Assembly: GCF_002846495.1 (NCBI RefSeq)
Contig: NZ_PJNE01000001.1
Location: 1,426,001 to 1,490,000 of the forward strand
DNA length: 64,000 nt
Direction of reading: 5' to 3'
Source of the DNA: Phycicoccus duodecadis
GTDB taxonomy: Bacteria; Actinomycetota; Actinomycetes; Actinomycetales; Dermatophilaceae
The notes below the pieces were generated by a model. That model was not told the DNA's origin, made no database searches, and saw only the letters and a program-made list of their open reading frames with translations. Shown piece by piece: positions 16,826-27,250 of the stretch; the first letter of the stretch is position 1, and each line of letters opens with the position of its first letter. Both the position numbers and the translations under genes were made by a program.

Positions 16826-17257
16826 CGTGCCCACCTCCTCGTGAGTCGTCGTGGCCTCGCGGCACCGGTCCTCTACGGAACCACGCGACCGGTCACGATG
16901 GAACCGCTGTCCGACCGGATGGGCAGACCGTGCACATCCAGGCCACCTCGAGGCGGCTGACGGTGGACAGAATGTCCAGCCCCCGCGGTATGGCTCGCGG
17001 TCCCCCGGCCCACCCGGGGCCGGCAGCGAGGCCCGGCCGCACCCCCCGGGAGCGGGCCGGCGCGAGCAGGCTCTAGCACGTTCGGCCGATGTTTCCGACA
17101 AACGACACACCAGCCCCACGGGCATCCGCCTACTATCGGCGCGGACCCGGTCTGGTGTGCGCAGGGGCGCTCTGTCCGGAATCGGTCGGTCCCTCTTTCC
17201 TCGGACCGTGGCTCCCCTGGCCACGGGGGAGGTTCCGGCCCCCTCGAAGGAGGACCG
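16826..17257. other. Divergent regulatory gap between phhA and the DUF4832 gene
   Basis: 432 bases with no supported gene. It must hold promoters for both flanking genes. A TACTAT near 17131 is a possible -10 for the rightward gene, giving a leader of about 120 bases that includes a 7-bp hairpin (CCGTGGC/GCCACGG, near 17206-17226). The operator-like palindrome is listed separately. Confidence 0.45.
16964..16978. promoter_or_regulatory. Operator-like palindrome upstream of phhA
   Basis: TGGACA-GAA-TGTCCA is a perfect 6-bp inverted repeat with a three-base centre, about 140 bases upstream of the phhA start. Its size suits an Lrp/AsnC- or GntR-type site, but no regulator gene is adjacent. Chance occurrence cannot be excluded. 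Confidence 0.3.
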
Positions 17258-18664
17258 ATGAACCGCCCCCTGCCGGTTCGGCTGATCACGGCGCTCGCCG
17301 CTGCCGCCACCCTGGCCACCGTCGTGGCCGTGCCCGCCTCGGCGCGACCCATCCCGCCCGAGCGGTCCACCACGACCACCACGGCTCCGGCCCAGCTCGC
17401 GAAGTCGCCGGCCAACAGCACCAACTCCGGTCGCGGGCTGTACCGCTGGTCGGGCGCCGCCGCGGACCCGTCGTCCTGGCCCGCCGCCGACGTCTACTAC
17501 CGCGACCAGGTCTACTGGGGGCGCCTCGAGCCCAGCCGCGGCGTCTACGACTTCTCGATGATCGACGCGGGGATCGCCTCGGCCGAGGCCCAGCGGGGCA
17601 AGTTCAGCTTCCGCGTGATGGCCTACTGCCCCGGCTGCTGGATGAACAACCGGGCCGGCTTCCCCAAGGTGACCCCGTCCTACATCCCCCTCCAGCCGGG
17701 GACCGACATCCCCGACTGGAACAGCGAGGCGTTCCAGTACGAGTGGGCCGCGCTCTTCGCCGAGCTCGGCCGCCGCTACGGCGCCGACCCGCGCATCGGC
17801 TACGTCGACGTCGGCGGCTTCGGCAAGTTCGGCGAGTGGGGCCCGGCGGGCACCGACATCACGCCCACCAACGCCATGCGGCTCATCGGCGCCGTCGCCG
17901 ACGCCTTCCCGACCAAGCACGTGCTGCTGAGCGCGGTCCCGATGTGGACCAAGCGCCCGGACATCACGGGCCAGGCGCTGGCCGCCTACTCCAACCTGGG
18001 GCTGCGCAACGACTGCCTCGGCGGCACCCAGATCCAGTACGCCCCGGCGCCCTATGACACCGTCTGGAAGACCCGCCCCTTCAACACCGAGTGGTGCACC
18101 GGCGGCGACCCGGTCCTGGCCGCCAAGCAGGTCAAGGGCTACCACCTCAGCACCGTCGGCAGCGCCAACCTGCGGCTCACCTGGGAGACGATGACCGCGA
18201 CCCAGCGCGCGGGCTACGCCGACGCCATCGCCTCGGCCGGCTTCCGCTACTCGGTCACCCGCGCCTCGTTCACGAAGCTGGCGCCCGGCACCGACTTCAC
18301 CGCCACGCTCACCCTCGCCAACACCGGCTCGGCCCCGACCTACGACCCCTGGAACGTCAACGTCGTGGTCAAGGACTCCACCGGGTACCGCGTCGCGACG
18401 CTCCCGTTCACGGCGAACCTGACGTCGGTCCTGCCCGGCAGCACCGCCATCACCCGCACGCTCCACCTCCCGACCATCGCCAACGGCCAGTACTCGGTCT
18501 CGCTCGAGGTGCTCGACCCCGAGCGCTACCTCGACCCGATGCGCCTGGCCAACGCCGGCCGCGCCTCCGACGGCTCCTACCCGCTCGCCACCGTCTCGGT
18601 GGGCGGCGGGGGCTGGCCGATGGGCGCCGCGCCGCTGGTCCGGCGGACCTGGGGCACGCGCTGA
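17258..18664 (+). CDS. Secreted DUF4832-type glycoside-hydrolase-like protein
   Basis: A 468-residue exported protein; ATG 17258 follows GAAGGAGGA at proper spacing. It has a signal peptide (about residues 1-30, cleaved near Ala-Ser-Ala-Arg), a Thr-rich linker and a TIM-barrel-like domain. That domain includes Val-Tyr-Trp-Gly-Arg-Leu-Glu-Pro, Arg-Ile-Gly-Tyr-Val-Asp-Val-Gly-Gly-Phe-Gly-Lys-Phe-Gly-Glu-Trp and Glu-Trp-Cys. The Gly-Glu-Trp around residue 193 could supply a catalytic acid. The C-terminal 130 residues form an Ig-like beta domain, as in DUF4832 proteins. It probably acts on an extracellular carbohydrate, but the substrate is unknown. A strong hairpin ends the transcript. Confidence 0.8.
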   Translation: MNRPLPVRLITALAAAATLATVVAVPASARPIPPERSTTTTTAPAQLAKSPANSTNSGRGLYRWSGAAADPSSWPAADVYYRDQVYWGRLEPSRGVYDFSMIDAGIASAEAQRGKFSFRVMAYCPGCWMNNRAGFPKVTPSYIPLQPGTDIPDWNSEAFQYEWAALFAELGRRYGADPRIGYVDVGGFGKFGEWGPAGTDITPTNAMRLIGAVADAFPTKHVLLSAVPMWTKRPDITGQALAAYSNLGLRNDCLGGTQIQYAPAPYDTVWKTRPFNTEWCTGGDPVLAAKQVKGYHLSTVGSANLRLTWETMTATQRAGYADAIASAGFRYSVTRASFTKLAPGTDFTATLTLANTGSAPTYDPWNVNVVVKDSTGYRVATLPFTANLTSVLPGSTAITRTLHLPTIANGQYSVSLEVLDPERYLDPMRLANAGRASDGSYPLATVSVGGGGWPMGAAPLVRRTWGTR

Positions 18665-18672
18665 CCGACGGG

Positions 18673-18712
18673 GTGGACCCGCGCTGCGCCGCTCGGCGCA
18701 GCGCGGGTCCAC
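18673..18712 (+). terminator. 18-bp perfect hairpin terminator
   Basis: The arms 18673-18690 and 18695-18712 are exact complements with a GCTC loop, eight bases after the DUF4832 stop. Outer CCGACG/CGTCGG arms (18665-18670, 18714-18719) extend it. It also separates this gene from the acetyl-CoA synthetase promoter. Confidence 0.8.
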
Positions 18713-18804
18713 TCGTCGGGACCTGACGTCGCGACGGTTGCCCGATCCGCGCCCGTCCGGTTGGCTGGGGGGTGACCAGTGTCGACGACGAGGAGGACCC
18801 AGCC

Positions 18805-20775
<1,971 letters not shown>

Positions 20776-20791
20776 CGTCCGGGCCGCCGCC

Positions 20792-20823
20792 ACGGGGCGC
20801 CACCTTCACCGGTGGCGCCCCGT
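20792..20823 (+). terminator. 13-bp hairpin terminator after acsA
   Basis: The arms 20792-20804 and 20811-20823 pair perfectly with a six-base loop (TTCACC), 16 bases after the acsA stop. Confidence 0.75.
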
Positions 20824-20950
20824 CGCGTATCCGGCGGGGGGCGGCCGCGCACCCGCCGGTAGGCTGGCGGGCGGTGCGCCGGGAAGTCTGGTCGGCAGCG
20901 ACCTCGCCGCGCCCGCCCGCGGCCCGCCCCCGCCCGTAGGAGCCACCCCG

Positions 20951-22318
20951 ATGAGCCCCTCCCCCCCGCCCGGCCGGCACCACGACGGCCACCGCCTCCT
21001 CTCCCGGCCGTCGACCTGGGCCGAGGCCCGGTTCGTGGCCAACGCCCTGCGCACCGAGACCATCGGGGGCGCGGTCCTGCTCGGCGCCGCGGTCATCGCG
21101 ATCGTCCTCGCCAACAGCCCCTGGGCCGACTCCTACATGACGCTGCGCGACACGGAGGTCGGCACCGACTGGTTCCATCTGCGCCTGAGCCTCGGCCACT
21201 GGGCGGCCGACGGCCTGCTCGCCATCTTCTTCTTCGTGGCCGGGCTCGAGCTCAAGCGCGAGTTCCTCGTCGGCGACCTCCGCTCGCCGGCCAAGGCAGC
21301 CGTGCCGGTGGTCGCCGCGTTCTGCGGCGTCGCGGTACCGGCCGTGGTCTTCACCGCGGTCGTCACCGCCATGGGGGCCGACGGCGACGCGCTGCGCGGC
21401 TGGGCCGTCCCCACCGCCACCGACATCGCCTTCGCCCTCGCGGTGCTGGCCGTCATCGGCTCGCACCTGCCCTCCGGGCTGCGCTCCTTCCTCCTCACGC
21501 TGGCGGTGGTCGACGACCTCATCGCCATCACGATCATCGCGGTCTTCTACACCTCCGGCCTCGACGCCGGGATACTCGCGCTCGCGCTGCTGCCGCTGGC
21601 GGCGTTCGCCGCACTGACCCAGCGCCGCATCGCCCCCTGGTGGCTGCTGCTGCCGCTGGCCGGGCTCACCTGGGCTTTCGTGCACGCCTCGGGCGTGCAC
21701 GCGACCGTGGCCGGCGTCCTCCTCGGGCTGGTCGTGCCGGTCAAGCCGCGCCGCCGGGGGGTGCCGTCGGTCAGCACCCTGCCGGCCGACGCCGATGTCG
21801 CGCACCGGTTCGAGCACCGCATCCGCCCACTGTCGGCGGGGGTGGCGGTGCCCGTGTTCGCGTTCTTCGCCTCCGGGGTCCCCGTCGTCGGCGGGGGGCT
21901 CGGCCAGACCCTGCGCGACCCCGTGGCGGTCGGGGTGGTCGCCGGCCTCGTCGTGGGCAAGCTGGTGGGGGTGCTCGGGTCGACCTACCTGCTGGCCCGG
22001 TTCACCCGGGCGCGCCTGGACGACGACCTCGCGTGGTCCGACATCGCCGGCCTCGCCATCCTCACCGGGGTCGGCTTCACGGTCTCGCTGCTGGTCGGCG
22101 AGCTGGCGTTCGGCGCGGGCTCGGAGCGCGACCAGCACGTCAAGGTGGGCATCCTGGTCGGGTCACTGCTGGCGGCCGCCCTCGCGTCGCTCGTCCTGCG
22201 GCGCCGCAACGCGGTGTACCGCCGCATCCACGAGCTCGAGACCCGTGACGACGACGGCGACGGCGTCCCCGACTGCTTCCAGGACCGCGCGGGCACCAGC
22301 GGCGAGGCGACTCGGTAA
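20951..22318 (+). CDS. nhaA: Na+/H+ antiporter NhaA
   Basis: A 455-residue polytopic antiporter starting at ATG 20951 behind a TAGGAGCC site. Diagnostic segments are [20 protein letters not shown] and Val-Val-Asp-Asp-Leu-Ile-Ala-Ile. The last holds the paired aspartates that bind Na+ or H+ in NhaA. The C-terminal polar tail (about 50 residues, with an Asp-Asp-Asp-Gly-Asp-Gly stretch resembling a small calcium-binding loop) is longer than in E. coli NhaA. It works in pH and sodium homeostasis. It is followed by a small membrane gene after 51 bases. Confidence 0.96.
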   Translation: MSPSPPPGRHHDGHRLLSRPSTWAEARFVANALRTETIGGAVLLGAAVIAIVLANSPWADSYMTLRDTEVGTDWFHLRLSLGHWAADGLLAIFFFVAGLELKREFLVGDLRSPAKAAVPVVAAFCGVAVPAVVFTAVVTAMGADGDALRGWAVPTATDIAFALAVLAVIGSHLPSGLRSFLLTLAVVDDLIAITIIAVFYTSGLDAGILALALLPLAAFAALTQRRIAPWWLLLPLAGLTWAFVHASGVHATVAGVLLGLVVPVKPRRRGVPSVSTLPADADVAHRFEHRIRPLSAGVAVPVFAFFASGVPVVGGGLGQTLRDPVAVGVVAGLVVGKLVGVLGSTYLLARFTRARLDDDLAWSDIAGLAILTGVGFTVSLLVGELAFGAGSERDQHVKVGILVGSLLAAALASLVLRRRNAVYRRIHELETRDDDGDGVPDCFQDRAGTSGEATR

Positions 22319-22369
22319 GGTCGGGTGAGACCGCCCCGACGTGGGACGACGAGCGACGCGAGGACCCTC

Positions 22370-22762
22370 ATGCCCCCCGAGAGCACCGACCGCACCATCG
22401 GGCAGCTCGTGGCCGATGCCACGCACGACCTCCAGGGCATCGTGCGGGGTGAGATCGCGCTGGCGAAGGCCGAGATCGGTCAGGGGGCCAAGGTCCTCGG
22501 CAAGGGCGCCGGCCTGCTCGGCGGCGCGGCGGTGCTGGGCCTCTTCGCGATCTTCGGGCTGTTCCACACCATCGCCTGGGTCATCGCCGTCTGGCTGCCC
22601 GTCTGGGCCGGCTACCTCATCGTCACGGTGCTGTTCCTGGTCGGGGCGGCCGTCCTCGGGTTGGTGGGCATCAAGGCCGTCCGGCGCGCCAAGCCCGCCC
22701 CCACCAAGGCCGTCGAGCAGGGCAAGCTCACCGTCGCCGCGCTGAAGGGCCACGGCGGCTGA
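22370..22762 (+). CDS. Actinobacterial holin-X / phage-holin-family membrane protein
   Basis: A 130-residue protein starting at ATG 22370 behind a GAGG site. An N-terminal amphipathic helix (Thr-Ile-Gly-Gln-Leu-Val-Ala-Asp-Ala ... Ile-Ala-Leu-Ala-Lys-Ala-Glu-Ile) is followed by two membrane helices (about 50-73 and 77-101) and a basic tail. This is the DUF1469/Holin-X architecture of non-phage membrane proteins widespread in actinobacteria; Rv3669 is the probable M. tuberculosis counterpart. No phage genes are nearby, so a lysis role is unlikely. The function is unknown. Confidence 0.82.
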   Translation: MPPESTDRTIGQLVADATHDLQGIVRGEIALAKAEIGQGAKVLGKGAGLLGGAAVLGLFAIFGLFHTIAWVIAVWLPVWAGYLIVTVLFLVGAAVLGLVGIKAVRRAKPAPTKAVEQGKLTVAALKGHGG

Positions 22763-22815
22763 CCGCTCCTGCCTGACCCGGCCGACGGGCGCGCCCGGAG
22801 CGACGCGCGCCGCCG

Positions 22816-24024
22816 TCAGTGCGTCGTGCAGCGTCCGGTACCGACCCGGTCCTGGGCCGAGACGGCGTCGCGCAGCACCGGGTTCATCTCGGCCAGGGTG
22901 AGGGCGTACCCGGTCTGGGGGTCGTCGAGCGAGGTCGCGAAGATCATCCCGACGACCCGGCCCCCGGTGTCGAGCACCGGCCCGCCCGAGGCGCCCTGCC
23001 GTACCTGCGCGCGCAGCGAGTAGATCTCGCGGGTCGTCCCGGTGTCGCCGTAGATGTTGGCGCCGCGCGCCTCGAGGACGCCGCGGACGCGCCCGGCGCC
23101 CACCCACAGCCCCTCGTCGCCCGGGAACCCGGCGAGGACGGCGTCCGCGCCACGGCCGAGCGGCGACCCGGTGGGGATGGGACGGGCCGCGAGCGACGGC
23201 ACCGACAGCACGGCGATGTCGCGGTCGGCGTCGAACGCGACCACGCGGGCGGTGAGCTCGGGGCCCTTGCCGCCCACGTCGATGGTGACCCGCGACGCGC
23301 CGGCCACGACGTGGGCGTTGGTGACGACCTTGCCCGACGACAGCACCCAGCCGCTGCCCACCTGGGTCTGGTCGCAGCGGGGGGCCTCGGCCCGCACGTG
23401 GATGACGGACGCCACGGCCCGCGCCACCTGCGGGTCCTTGACGAGGGCGGGGTCGGGGGCGGCGATGGGCGTGATCGGCTCGGGGCCCAGGCCCTCGAAG
23501 ACGCGGGGGATGCCGGTGCGGTCGAGGGCGCGGGTGACGTCGTCGACCAGGATGGAGGTCTTGCTCGGGACCAGCAGGTCGATGACGCGGATCACCGCCG
23601 ACTGCGCCACCGCGGCGCGCAGCGGCGGCGGCCCACCGGTGCGCACGGCCCCGGCGACCACCCACATGACCAGGATGGCGGCCACCAGCAGGGCGATGGC
23701 CCCGAGGGTGCTGTCGACGGCACGGAAGGCGGCGGCCCGGATGGCCTCGCGGAAGCGGGAGGCGATCGCGAGCATGACGCCCTGCGCCAGGGTGGCCACG
23801 ACCAGCACGACGCCGATCAGGACCAGCGTCCCGCCGGGGGTGGTGAGGTCGAGGTCGCTGTGCTCCGTGATCAGGTCCGGGGCGTAGCGCAGGGTCACGA
23901 AGGCCCCGACGATGAGGCCGAGCAGGCCCAGCATCGCCGCGATCAGGCCCTGGCGGAAGCCGCTGAGGGTGTAGACGAGCAGCACCAGCCCGAGCACCAG
24001 GTCGAGGAGCAGCGAGCCGTTCAC
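22816..24024 (-). CDS. marP: MarP-type membrane serine protease
   Basis: A 402-residue protein; GTG 24024 overlaps the NUDIX stop (GTGA). Four membrane helices resembling colicin V production proteins (about 5-25, 27-48, 65-88, 103-127) are followed by a periplasmic trypsin-like domain. The triad is His238 (Val-Thr-Asn-Ala-His), Asp269 (Asp-Arg-Asp-Ile-Ala) and Ser346 (Gly-Ala-Ser-Gly-Gly-Pro). Cys217 and Cys399 correspond in position to the disulfide known in M. tuberculosis MarP (Rv3671c), a protease needed for acid resistance. The same redox-stabilised design is expected here. Confidence 0.94.
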   Translation of the reverse strand: MNGSLLLDLVLGLVLLVYTLSGFRQGLIAAMLGLLGLIVGAFVTLRYAPDLITEHSDLDLTTPGGTLVLIGVVLVVATLAQGVMLAIASRFREAIRAAAFRAVDSTLGAIALLVAAILVMWVVAGAVRTGGPPPLRAAVAQSAVIRVIDLLVPSKTSILVDDVTRALDRTGIPRVFEGLGPEPITPIAAPDPALVKDPQVARAVASVIHVRAEAPRCDQTQVGSGWVLSSGKVVTNAHVVAGASRVTIDVGGKGPELTARVVAFDADRDIAVLSVPSLAARPIPTGSPLGRGADAVLAGFPGDEGLWVGAGRVRGVLEARGANIYGDTGTTREIYSLRAQVRQGASGGPVLDTGGRVVGMIFATSLDDPQTGYALTLAEMNPVLRDAVSAQDRVGTGRCTTH

Positions 24025-24695
24025 GCGCCCTCCCCGTGCTCGGCGAGGGTGCGCATCCAGGGCGACATCACCGAGTCGGGCAGACCCCGCTCGACGGTGT
24101 CGTCCCAGGGCACGGTGAGACCGGCGAGGTCGAGGAGCGAGTCGAGCAGCATGGCGGTGAACCCCCAGACGAAGAGACCCGACACCTCGAAGCCCGGGGC
24201 GCGGTAGTCGCCGAAGACGGCGGTGAAGCGGCGGGCGGGGTCGAGCAGGTCGTCCACGGGGGCCCGCACGACGCGGGCGACCTCGCGCCGGTCGACGACG
24301 CCGATCGGTGCGGGCTCGGGCCACCAGCCGACCACGGGCGTCACGGCGTTGCGGCTCGGGGTCAGGTAGAGCGGCGGCAGCACGGCGAGGACGTCGACGC
24401 CCTCGGGGTCGAGCCCGACCTCCTCCTGCGCCTCACGCAGGGCCGCGCCGGCGTGGCCGTCGTCGCCGGGGTCCACCCCGCCGCCCGGGAAGGAGACCTG
24501 GCCGGGGTGGGCCCGCAGCGTGTGGGCGCGCTCGGTGAGGACGACGTCGACACCGTGCTCCCCCGGGCCGAAGAGCACCAGGACGGCCGACTCCCGGGCC
24601 CCGGAGCGCGGCGGCGGATGCGCGGCGAACCAGGCGTGGTCGCGCAGGTCGTCCCGCGCGGCCAGGCGCGTGAGCCACGCAGGGGCCGATGTCAT
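24021..24695 (-). CDS. CoA pyrophosphatase-like NUDIX hydrolase
   Basis: A 224-residue protein; ATG 24695 is preceded at six bases by TACGAT, the leaderless pattern. The Nudix box reads Gly-Gly-Gly-Val-Asp-Pro-Gly-Asp ... Ala-Leu-Arg-Glu-Ala-Gln-Glu-Glu-Val-Gly-Leu (about residues 73-96). The preceding Gly-Gln-Val-Ser-Phe-Pro-Gly-Gly is typical of the CoA/NudL subfamily, which cleaves CoA or acyl-CoA. The first acidic box residue is Asp, not Glu. It is coupled to marP by a four-base overlap, as in the Rv3672c-Rv3671c pair. Confidence 0.9.
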   Translation of the reverse strand: MTSAPAWLTRLAARDDLRDHAWFAAHPPPRSGARESAVLVLFGPGEHGVDVVLTERAHTLRAHPGQVSFPGGGVDPGDDGHAGAALREAQEEVGLDPEGVDVLAVLPPLYLTPSRNAVTPVVGWWPEPAPIGVVDRREVARVVRAPVDDLLDPARRFTAVFGDYRAPGFEVSGLFVWGFTAMLLDSLLDLAGLTVPWDDTVERGLPDSVMSPWMRTLAEHGEGA

Positions 24696-24701
24696 GGCGT
24701 C

Positions 24702-24707
24702 ATCGTA
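24702..24707 (-). promoter_or_regulatory. -10 element for the leaderless NUDIX-marP transcript
   Basis: TACGAT on the minus strand with six bases to ATG 24695. Confidence 0.55.
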
Positions 24708-24814
24708 GAGAACGCAACCGGATGTGGGCCCGAGTCGACCGGACGGCGCGCGGGCGGACCGGCCGGCGGACCGGCCACGGCCCGGTGCGGAACGGCCACC
24801 GCCTCCAGGACCGC

Positions 24815-25603
24815 TCAGGCCTCGTCCGGCAGGGGGCCCGGGGGCGGGTCGGGCAGGACCGCGCCGGGCGCGAGCTCGAACTTCAGGAGGGCGCGCGCGG
24901 CTGTGGGATCGGTCTCGCCCTCGCCGTACGCGGGGCACCAGCGGGTGACCGGGCAGGCGCCGCAGGCGGGCTTGCGGGCGAAGCACGTGCGCCGGCCGTG
25001 GAAGATCACGACGTGGCTCATCATCGTCCAGTCCTTGCGGGGGATGAGCGCGGCGATGTCCCTCTCGGCCTTGACCGGGTCGGTCTCCTGGGTCCACCCC
25101 CAGCGCCGCGCCAGGCGCCCGACGTGGGTGTCGACCGTGATGCCCGGCACCCCGAAGGCGTTGCCCAGCACGACGTTGGCGGTCTTGCGCCCCACCCCGG
25201 GCAGGGTGACGAGGTCCTCGAGCCCCCCCGGTACCTCGCCGCCGAAGCGCTCGACGACGGCCTGCGCGAGGGTGATGACCGAGTTCGTCTTGGCGCGGAA
25301 GAAGCCGGTGGGCCGCAGCACGGCCTCCATCTCCTCGCGGTCGGCCTCGGCCAGCGCCTGCGCCGTGGGCCAGCGCGAGAACAGCGTCGGGGTGACGGTG
25401 TTGACCATCACGTCCGTGGTCTGGGCCGAGAGCACGGTGGCCACCAGCAGCTGGAGCGGGGTCTCGAAGTCGAGCTCGCAGTGCGCGTACGGGTAGCGCT
25501 CGAGCAGAGCCTGGTGGATGCGGCGGGCTCGGCGGGTGCGGGCGACCGGCGACTCCTCACCGGTGGCCGCGCGACGGACGGCGGGGGTGGGGCGCACGGG
25601 CAT
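24815..25603 (-). CDS. nth: Endonuclease III
   Basis: A 262-residue base-excision repair glycosylase/AP lyase. The helix-hairpin-helix segment Leu-Pro-Gly-Val-Gly-Arg-Lys carries the catalytic lysine (Lys140); the catalytic aspartate is Asp158 in Val-Asp-Thr-His. The four iron-sulfur cysteines are Cys207, 214, 217 and 223 (spacing 6-2-5). It removes oxidised pyrimidines. A 20-residue N-terminal and a 35-residue Pro-rich C-terminal extension exceed the E. coli length. TAGGCT six bases before ATG 25603 suggests a leaderless start. It is divergent from crp, as in M. tuberculosis (Rv3674c/Rv3676). Confidence 0.96.
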   Translation of the reverse strand: MPVRPTPAVRRAATGEESPVARTRRARRIHQALLERYPYAHCELDFETPLQLLVATVLSAQTTDVMVNTVTPTLFSRWPTAQALAEADREEMEAVLRPTGFFRAKTNSVITLAQAVVERFGGEVPGGLEDLVTLPGVGRKTANVVLGNAFGVPGITVDTHVGRLARRWGWTQETDPVKAERDIAALIPRKDWTMMSHVVIFHGRRTCFARKPACGACPVTRWCPAYGEGETDPTAARALLKFELAPGAVLPDPPPGPLPDEA

Positions 25604-25609
25604 GGGCCG

Positions 25610-25615
25610 AGCCTA
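25610..25615 (-). promoter_or_regulatory. -10 element for leaderless nth
   Basis: TAGGCT on the minus strand, six bases before ATG 25603. Confidence 0.55.
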
Positions 25616-25666
25616 CGGCCGGGTAGTGACAGCCCCGGTTCGTCCCGTGGTGACCTGCACTGTTCT

Positions 25667-25679
25667 GGCACACTGTGCC
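25667..25679 (+). promoter_or_regulatory. Palindrome over the predicted crp -10
   Basis: GGCACA-C-TGTGCC is a perfect inverted repeat that contains CACACT, which sits seven bases before GTG 25682 and could be a leaderless -10. A protein bound here would block crp transcription, so negative autoregulation is possible. It does not match the classical TGTGA-N6-TCACA Crp site well. Confidence 0.35.
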
Positions 25680-25681
25680 CC

Positions 25682-26359
25682 GTGGATTACGACGTCGTGC
25701 GGAAAGCCCCGCTCTTCTCCCCCCTCGACGAGGCCGCCGCCGAGTCCCTCATCGCGACGATGAGCAGCTCGCGGCTCGAGCGCGGCGACATCCTCTTCCA
25801 CGAGGGTGACCAGGGCGACCGGCTCTACGTCATCGGCGAGGGCAAGATCAAGCTCGGCCGCACCAGCAGCGACGGCCGCGAGAACCTCCTGGCCATCCTC
25901 GGACCCGGCGAGATGTTCGGCGAGCTCTCGCTCTTCGACCCCGGGCCGCGCACCGCCACCGCCACCGCGGTCGCCGAGACCCAGCTGGTGTCGATGGGGC
26001 ACGAGCAGCTCAAGGAGTTCCTGGCCCAGCGTCCCGGCGTGGCCCTGACCCTGCTGAGCGCGCTGGCACGCCGGCTGCGACGCACCAACGACGTGCTGGC
26101 CGACCTCGTCTTCACCGACGTCCCCGGCCGCGTCGCGAAGGCCCTGCTCGACCTCGCGGGCCGCTTCGGCCGGCCGGTCGACGAGGGCGTGATGGTGGCG
26201 CACGACCTCACCCAGGAGGAGCTCGCCCAGCTCGTGGGCGCCTCCCGCGAGACCGTGAACAAGGCCTTGGCCGACTTCGCGTCGCGTGGCTGGCTGCGGC
26301 TCGAGGCCCGTGCGGTGCTGCTGCTCGACGTCGAGCGGCTCAAGCGCCGCGCCCGCTGA
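25682..26359 (+). CDS. crp: Crp/Fnr-family transcription regulator (GlxR/Rv3676-like)
   Basis: A 225-residue regulator. GTG 25682 gives the Val-Asp-Tyr-Asp-Val-Val-Arg-Lys-Ala-Pro-Leu-Phe start shared by actinobacterial Crp. The cyclic-nucleotide fold covers residues 10-125, with Pro-Gly-Glu-Met-Phe-Gly-Glu-Leu-Ser-Leu-Phe and Pro-Arg-Thr-Ala-Thr-Ala as the phosphate-binding cassette. The winged HTH (about 150-220) contains Thr-Gln-Glu-Glu-Leu-Ala-Gln-Leu-Val-Gly-Ala-Ser-Arg-Glu-Thr. It is a global cAMP-responsive regulator, in relatives controlling acetate, carbon and respiratory genes. Its 3' end overlaps the convergent MBL gene by 20 bases. Confidence 0.95.
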   Translation: MDYDVVRKAPLFSPLDEAAAESLIATMSSSRLERGDILFHEGDQGDRLYVIGEGKIKLGRTSSDGRENLLAILGPGEMFGELSLFDPGPRTATATAVAETQLVSMGHEQLKEFLAQRPGVALTLLSALARRLRRTNDVLADLVFTDVPGRVAKALLDLAGRFGRPVDEGVMVAHDLTQEELAQLVGASRETVNKALADFASRGWLRLEARAVLLLDVERLKRRAR

Positions 26360-27179
26360 CCCCTCCCCCGACGCCCAGGTACTCGAGCTGGGCGCGGATC
26401 GACATCCGCGCCGCCGGCCACACGCTCTCGGGCACCGCGGCGTAGACGCGGCGCAGGACGCCCTCGACCGGGTCCGGCTCGGCCGCCGCGCCGTCGGCGA
26501 GCGCCTGGCGCACCTGCTCGAGACGCTCGGCGCGGTGGACGCGGTAGATGGCGACCATGGCGGCGGCGTCCGGGACCACGGGCCCGTGCCCCGGCAGGAT
26601 CGCGGCGACCCTACCGCCGCCGGTCAGGGCCTGGATACGCTCGAGGCTGGCGAGGTAGGCGGCCAGCTCGCCGTCGGGGTGGGCCACCACCGTCGTACCG
26701 CGGCCCAGCACGGTGTCGCCGGTGAGCAGGGCGTGGTCGGCCGGCAGGGCGAACGAGACCGAGTCGGCGGTGTGGCCCGGGGTGGCGACGACGGCCACCT
26801 CGAGCCCGCCGACCCGCAGGACGTCGCCGTCGCCGAGGTCGTCGTGGCCGCGGCCGACCGCCCGGGTGGGGGCGCCGGTCAGCTCGGCGAAGCGCGGGGC
26901 GGCCTCGGCGTGGTCGTGGTGGCCGTGGGTCAGGACGGTGAGGGCGACCCGGGCGCCGCGGGCTTCGACGTGGGCGACCACCGCGCGCAGGTGCTCCTCG
27001 CCGTGCGGCCCGGGGTCGACGACGACGGCCTCGGTGGAGCCGGGCTCGAGCAGGACCCAGGTGTTGGTGCCGTCGAGGGTCATCGGGCCGGGGTTGGCCG
27101 CGAGCACGCAGTGGGCCCGCTCGGTGACCGGGCCGCCGGCCCAGGGCTCGGGCGGGGTGGGCGGCGGGACGGCGCTCAT
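26340..27179 (-). CDS. MBL-fold metallo-hydrolase
   Basis: A 279-residue beta-lactamase-fold enzyme. ATG 27179 is chosen because TACAGT lies seven bases upstream (leaderless pattern); an in-frame GTG at 27188 is the alternative. The metal motif is Thr-His-Gly-His-His-Asp-His (His-x-His-x-Asp-His), with Gly-His-Thr-Ala-Asp-Ser, Thr-Gly-Asp-Thr and Pro-Gly-His-Gly-Pro further on. This matches the LACTB2/Rv3677c group of hydrolases. The substrate is unknown. Its last 20 bases overlap crp on the other strand. Confidence 0.92.
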   Translation of the reverse strand: MSAVPPPTPPEPWAGGPVTERAHCVLAANPGPMTLDGTNTWVLLEPGSTEAVVVDPGPHGEEHLRAVVAHVEARGARVALTVLTHGHHDHAEAAPRFAELTGAPTRAVGRGHDDLGDGDVLRVGGLEVAVVATPGHTADSVSFALPADHALLTGDTVLGRGTTVVAHPDGELAAYLASLERIQALTGGGRVAAILPGHGPVVPDAAAMVAIYRVHRAERLEQVRQALADGAAAEPDPVEGVLRRVYAAVPESVWPAARMSIRAQLEYLGVGGGVSGRGA

Positions 27180-27186
27180 CCGGGTC

Positions 27187-27192
27187 ACTGTA
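27187..27192 (-). promoter_or_regulatory. -10 element for the leaderless MBL gene
   Basis: TACAGT on the minus strand, seven bases before ATG 27179. Confidence 0.55.
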
Positions 27193-27250
27193 GGGCGCGC
27201 AGACGGACGGGCAGAGGTGCTCCACGGACCGGCGCGACGTGCTGTGAGCG

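Noticed and set aside
22370..22762. Phage lysis module suggested by the holin-type protein
   Set aside because: The protein belongs to a widespread chromosomal actinobacterial membrane family, and no other phage gene is near.
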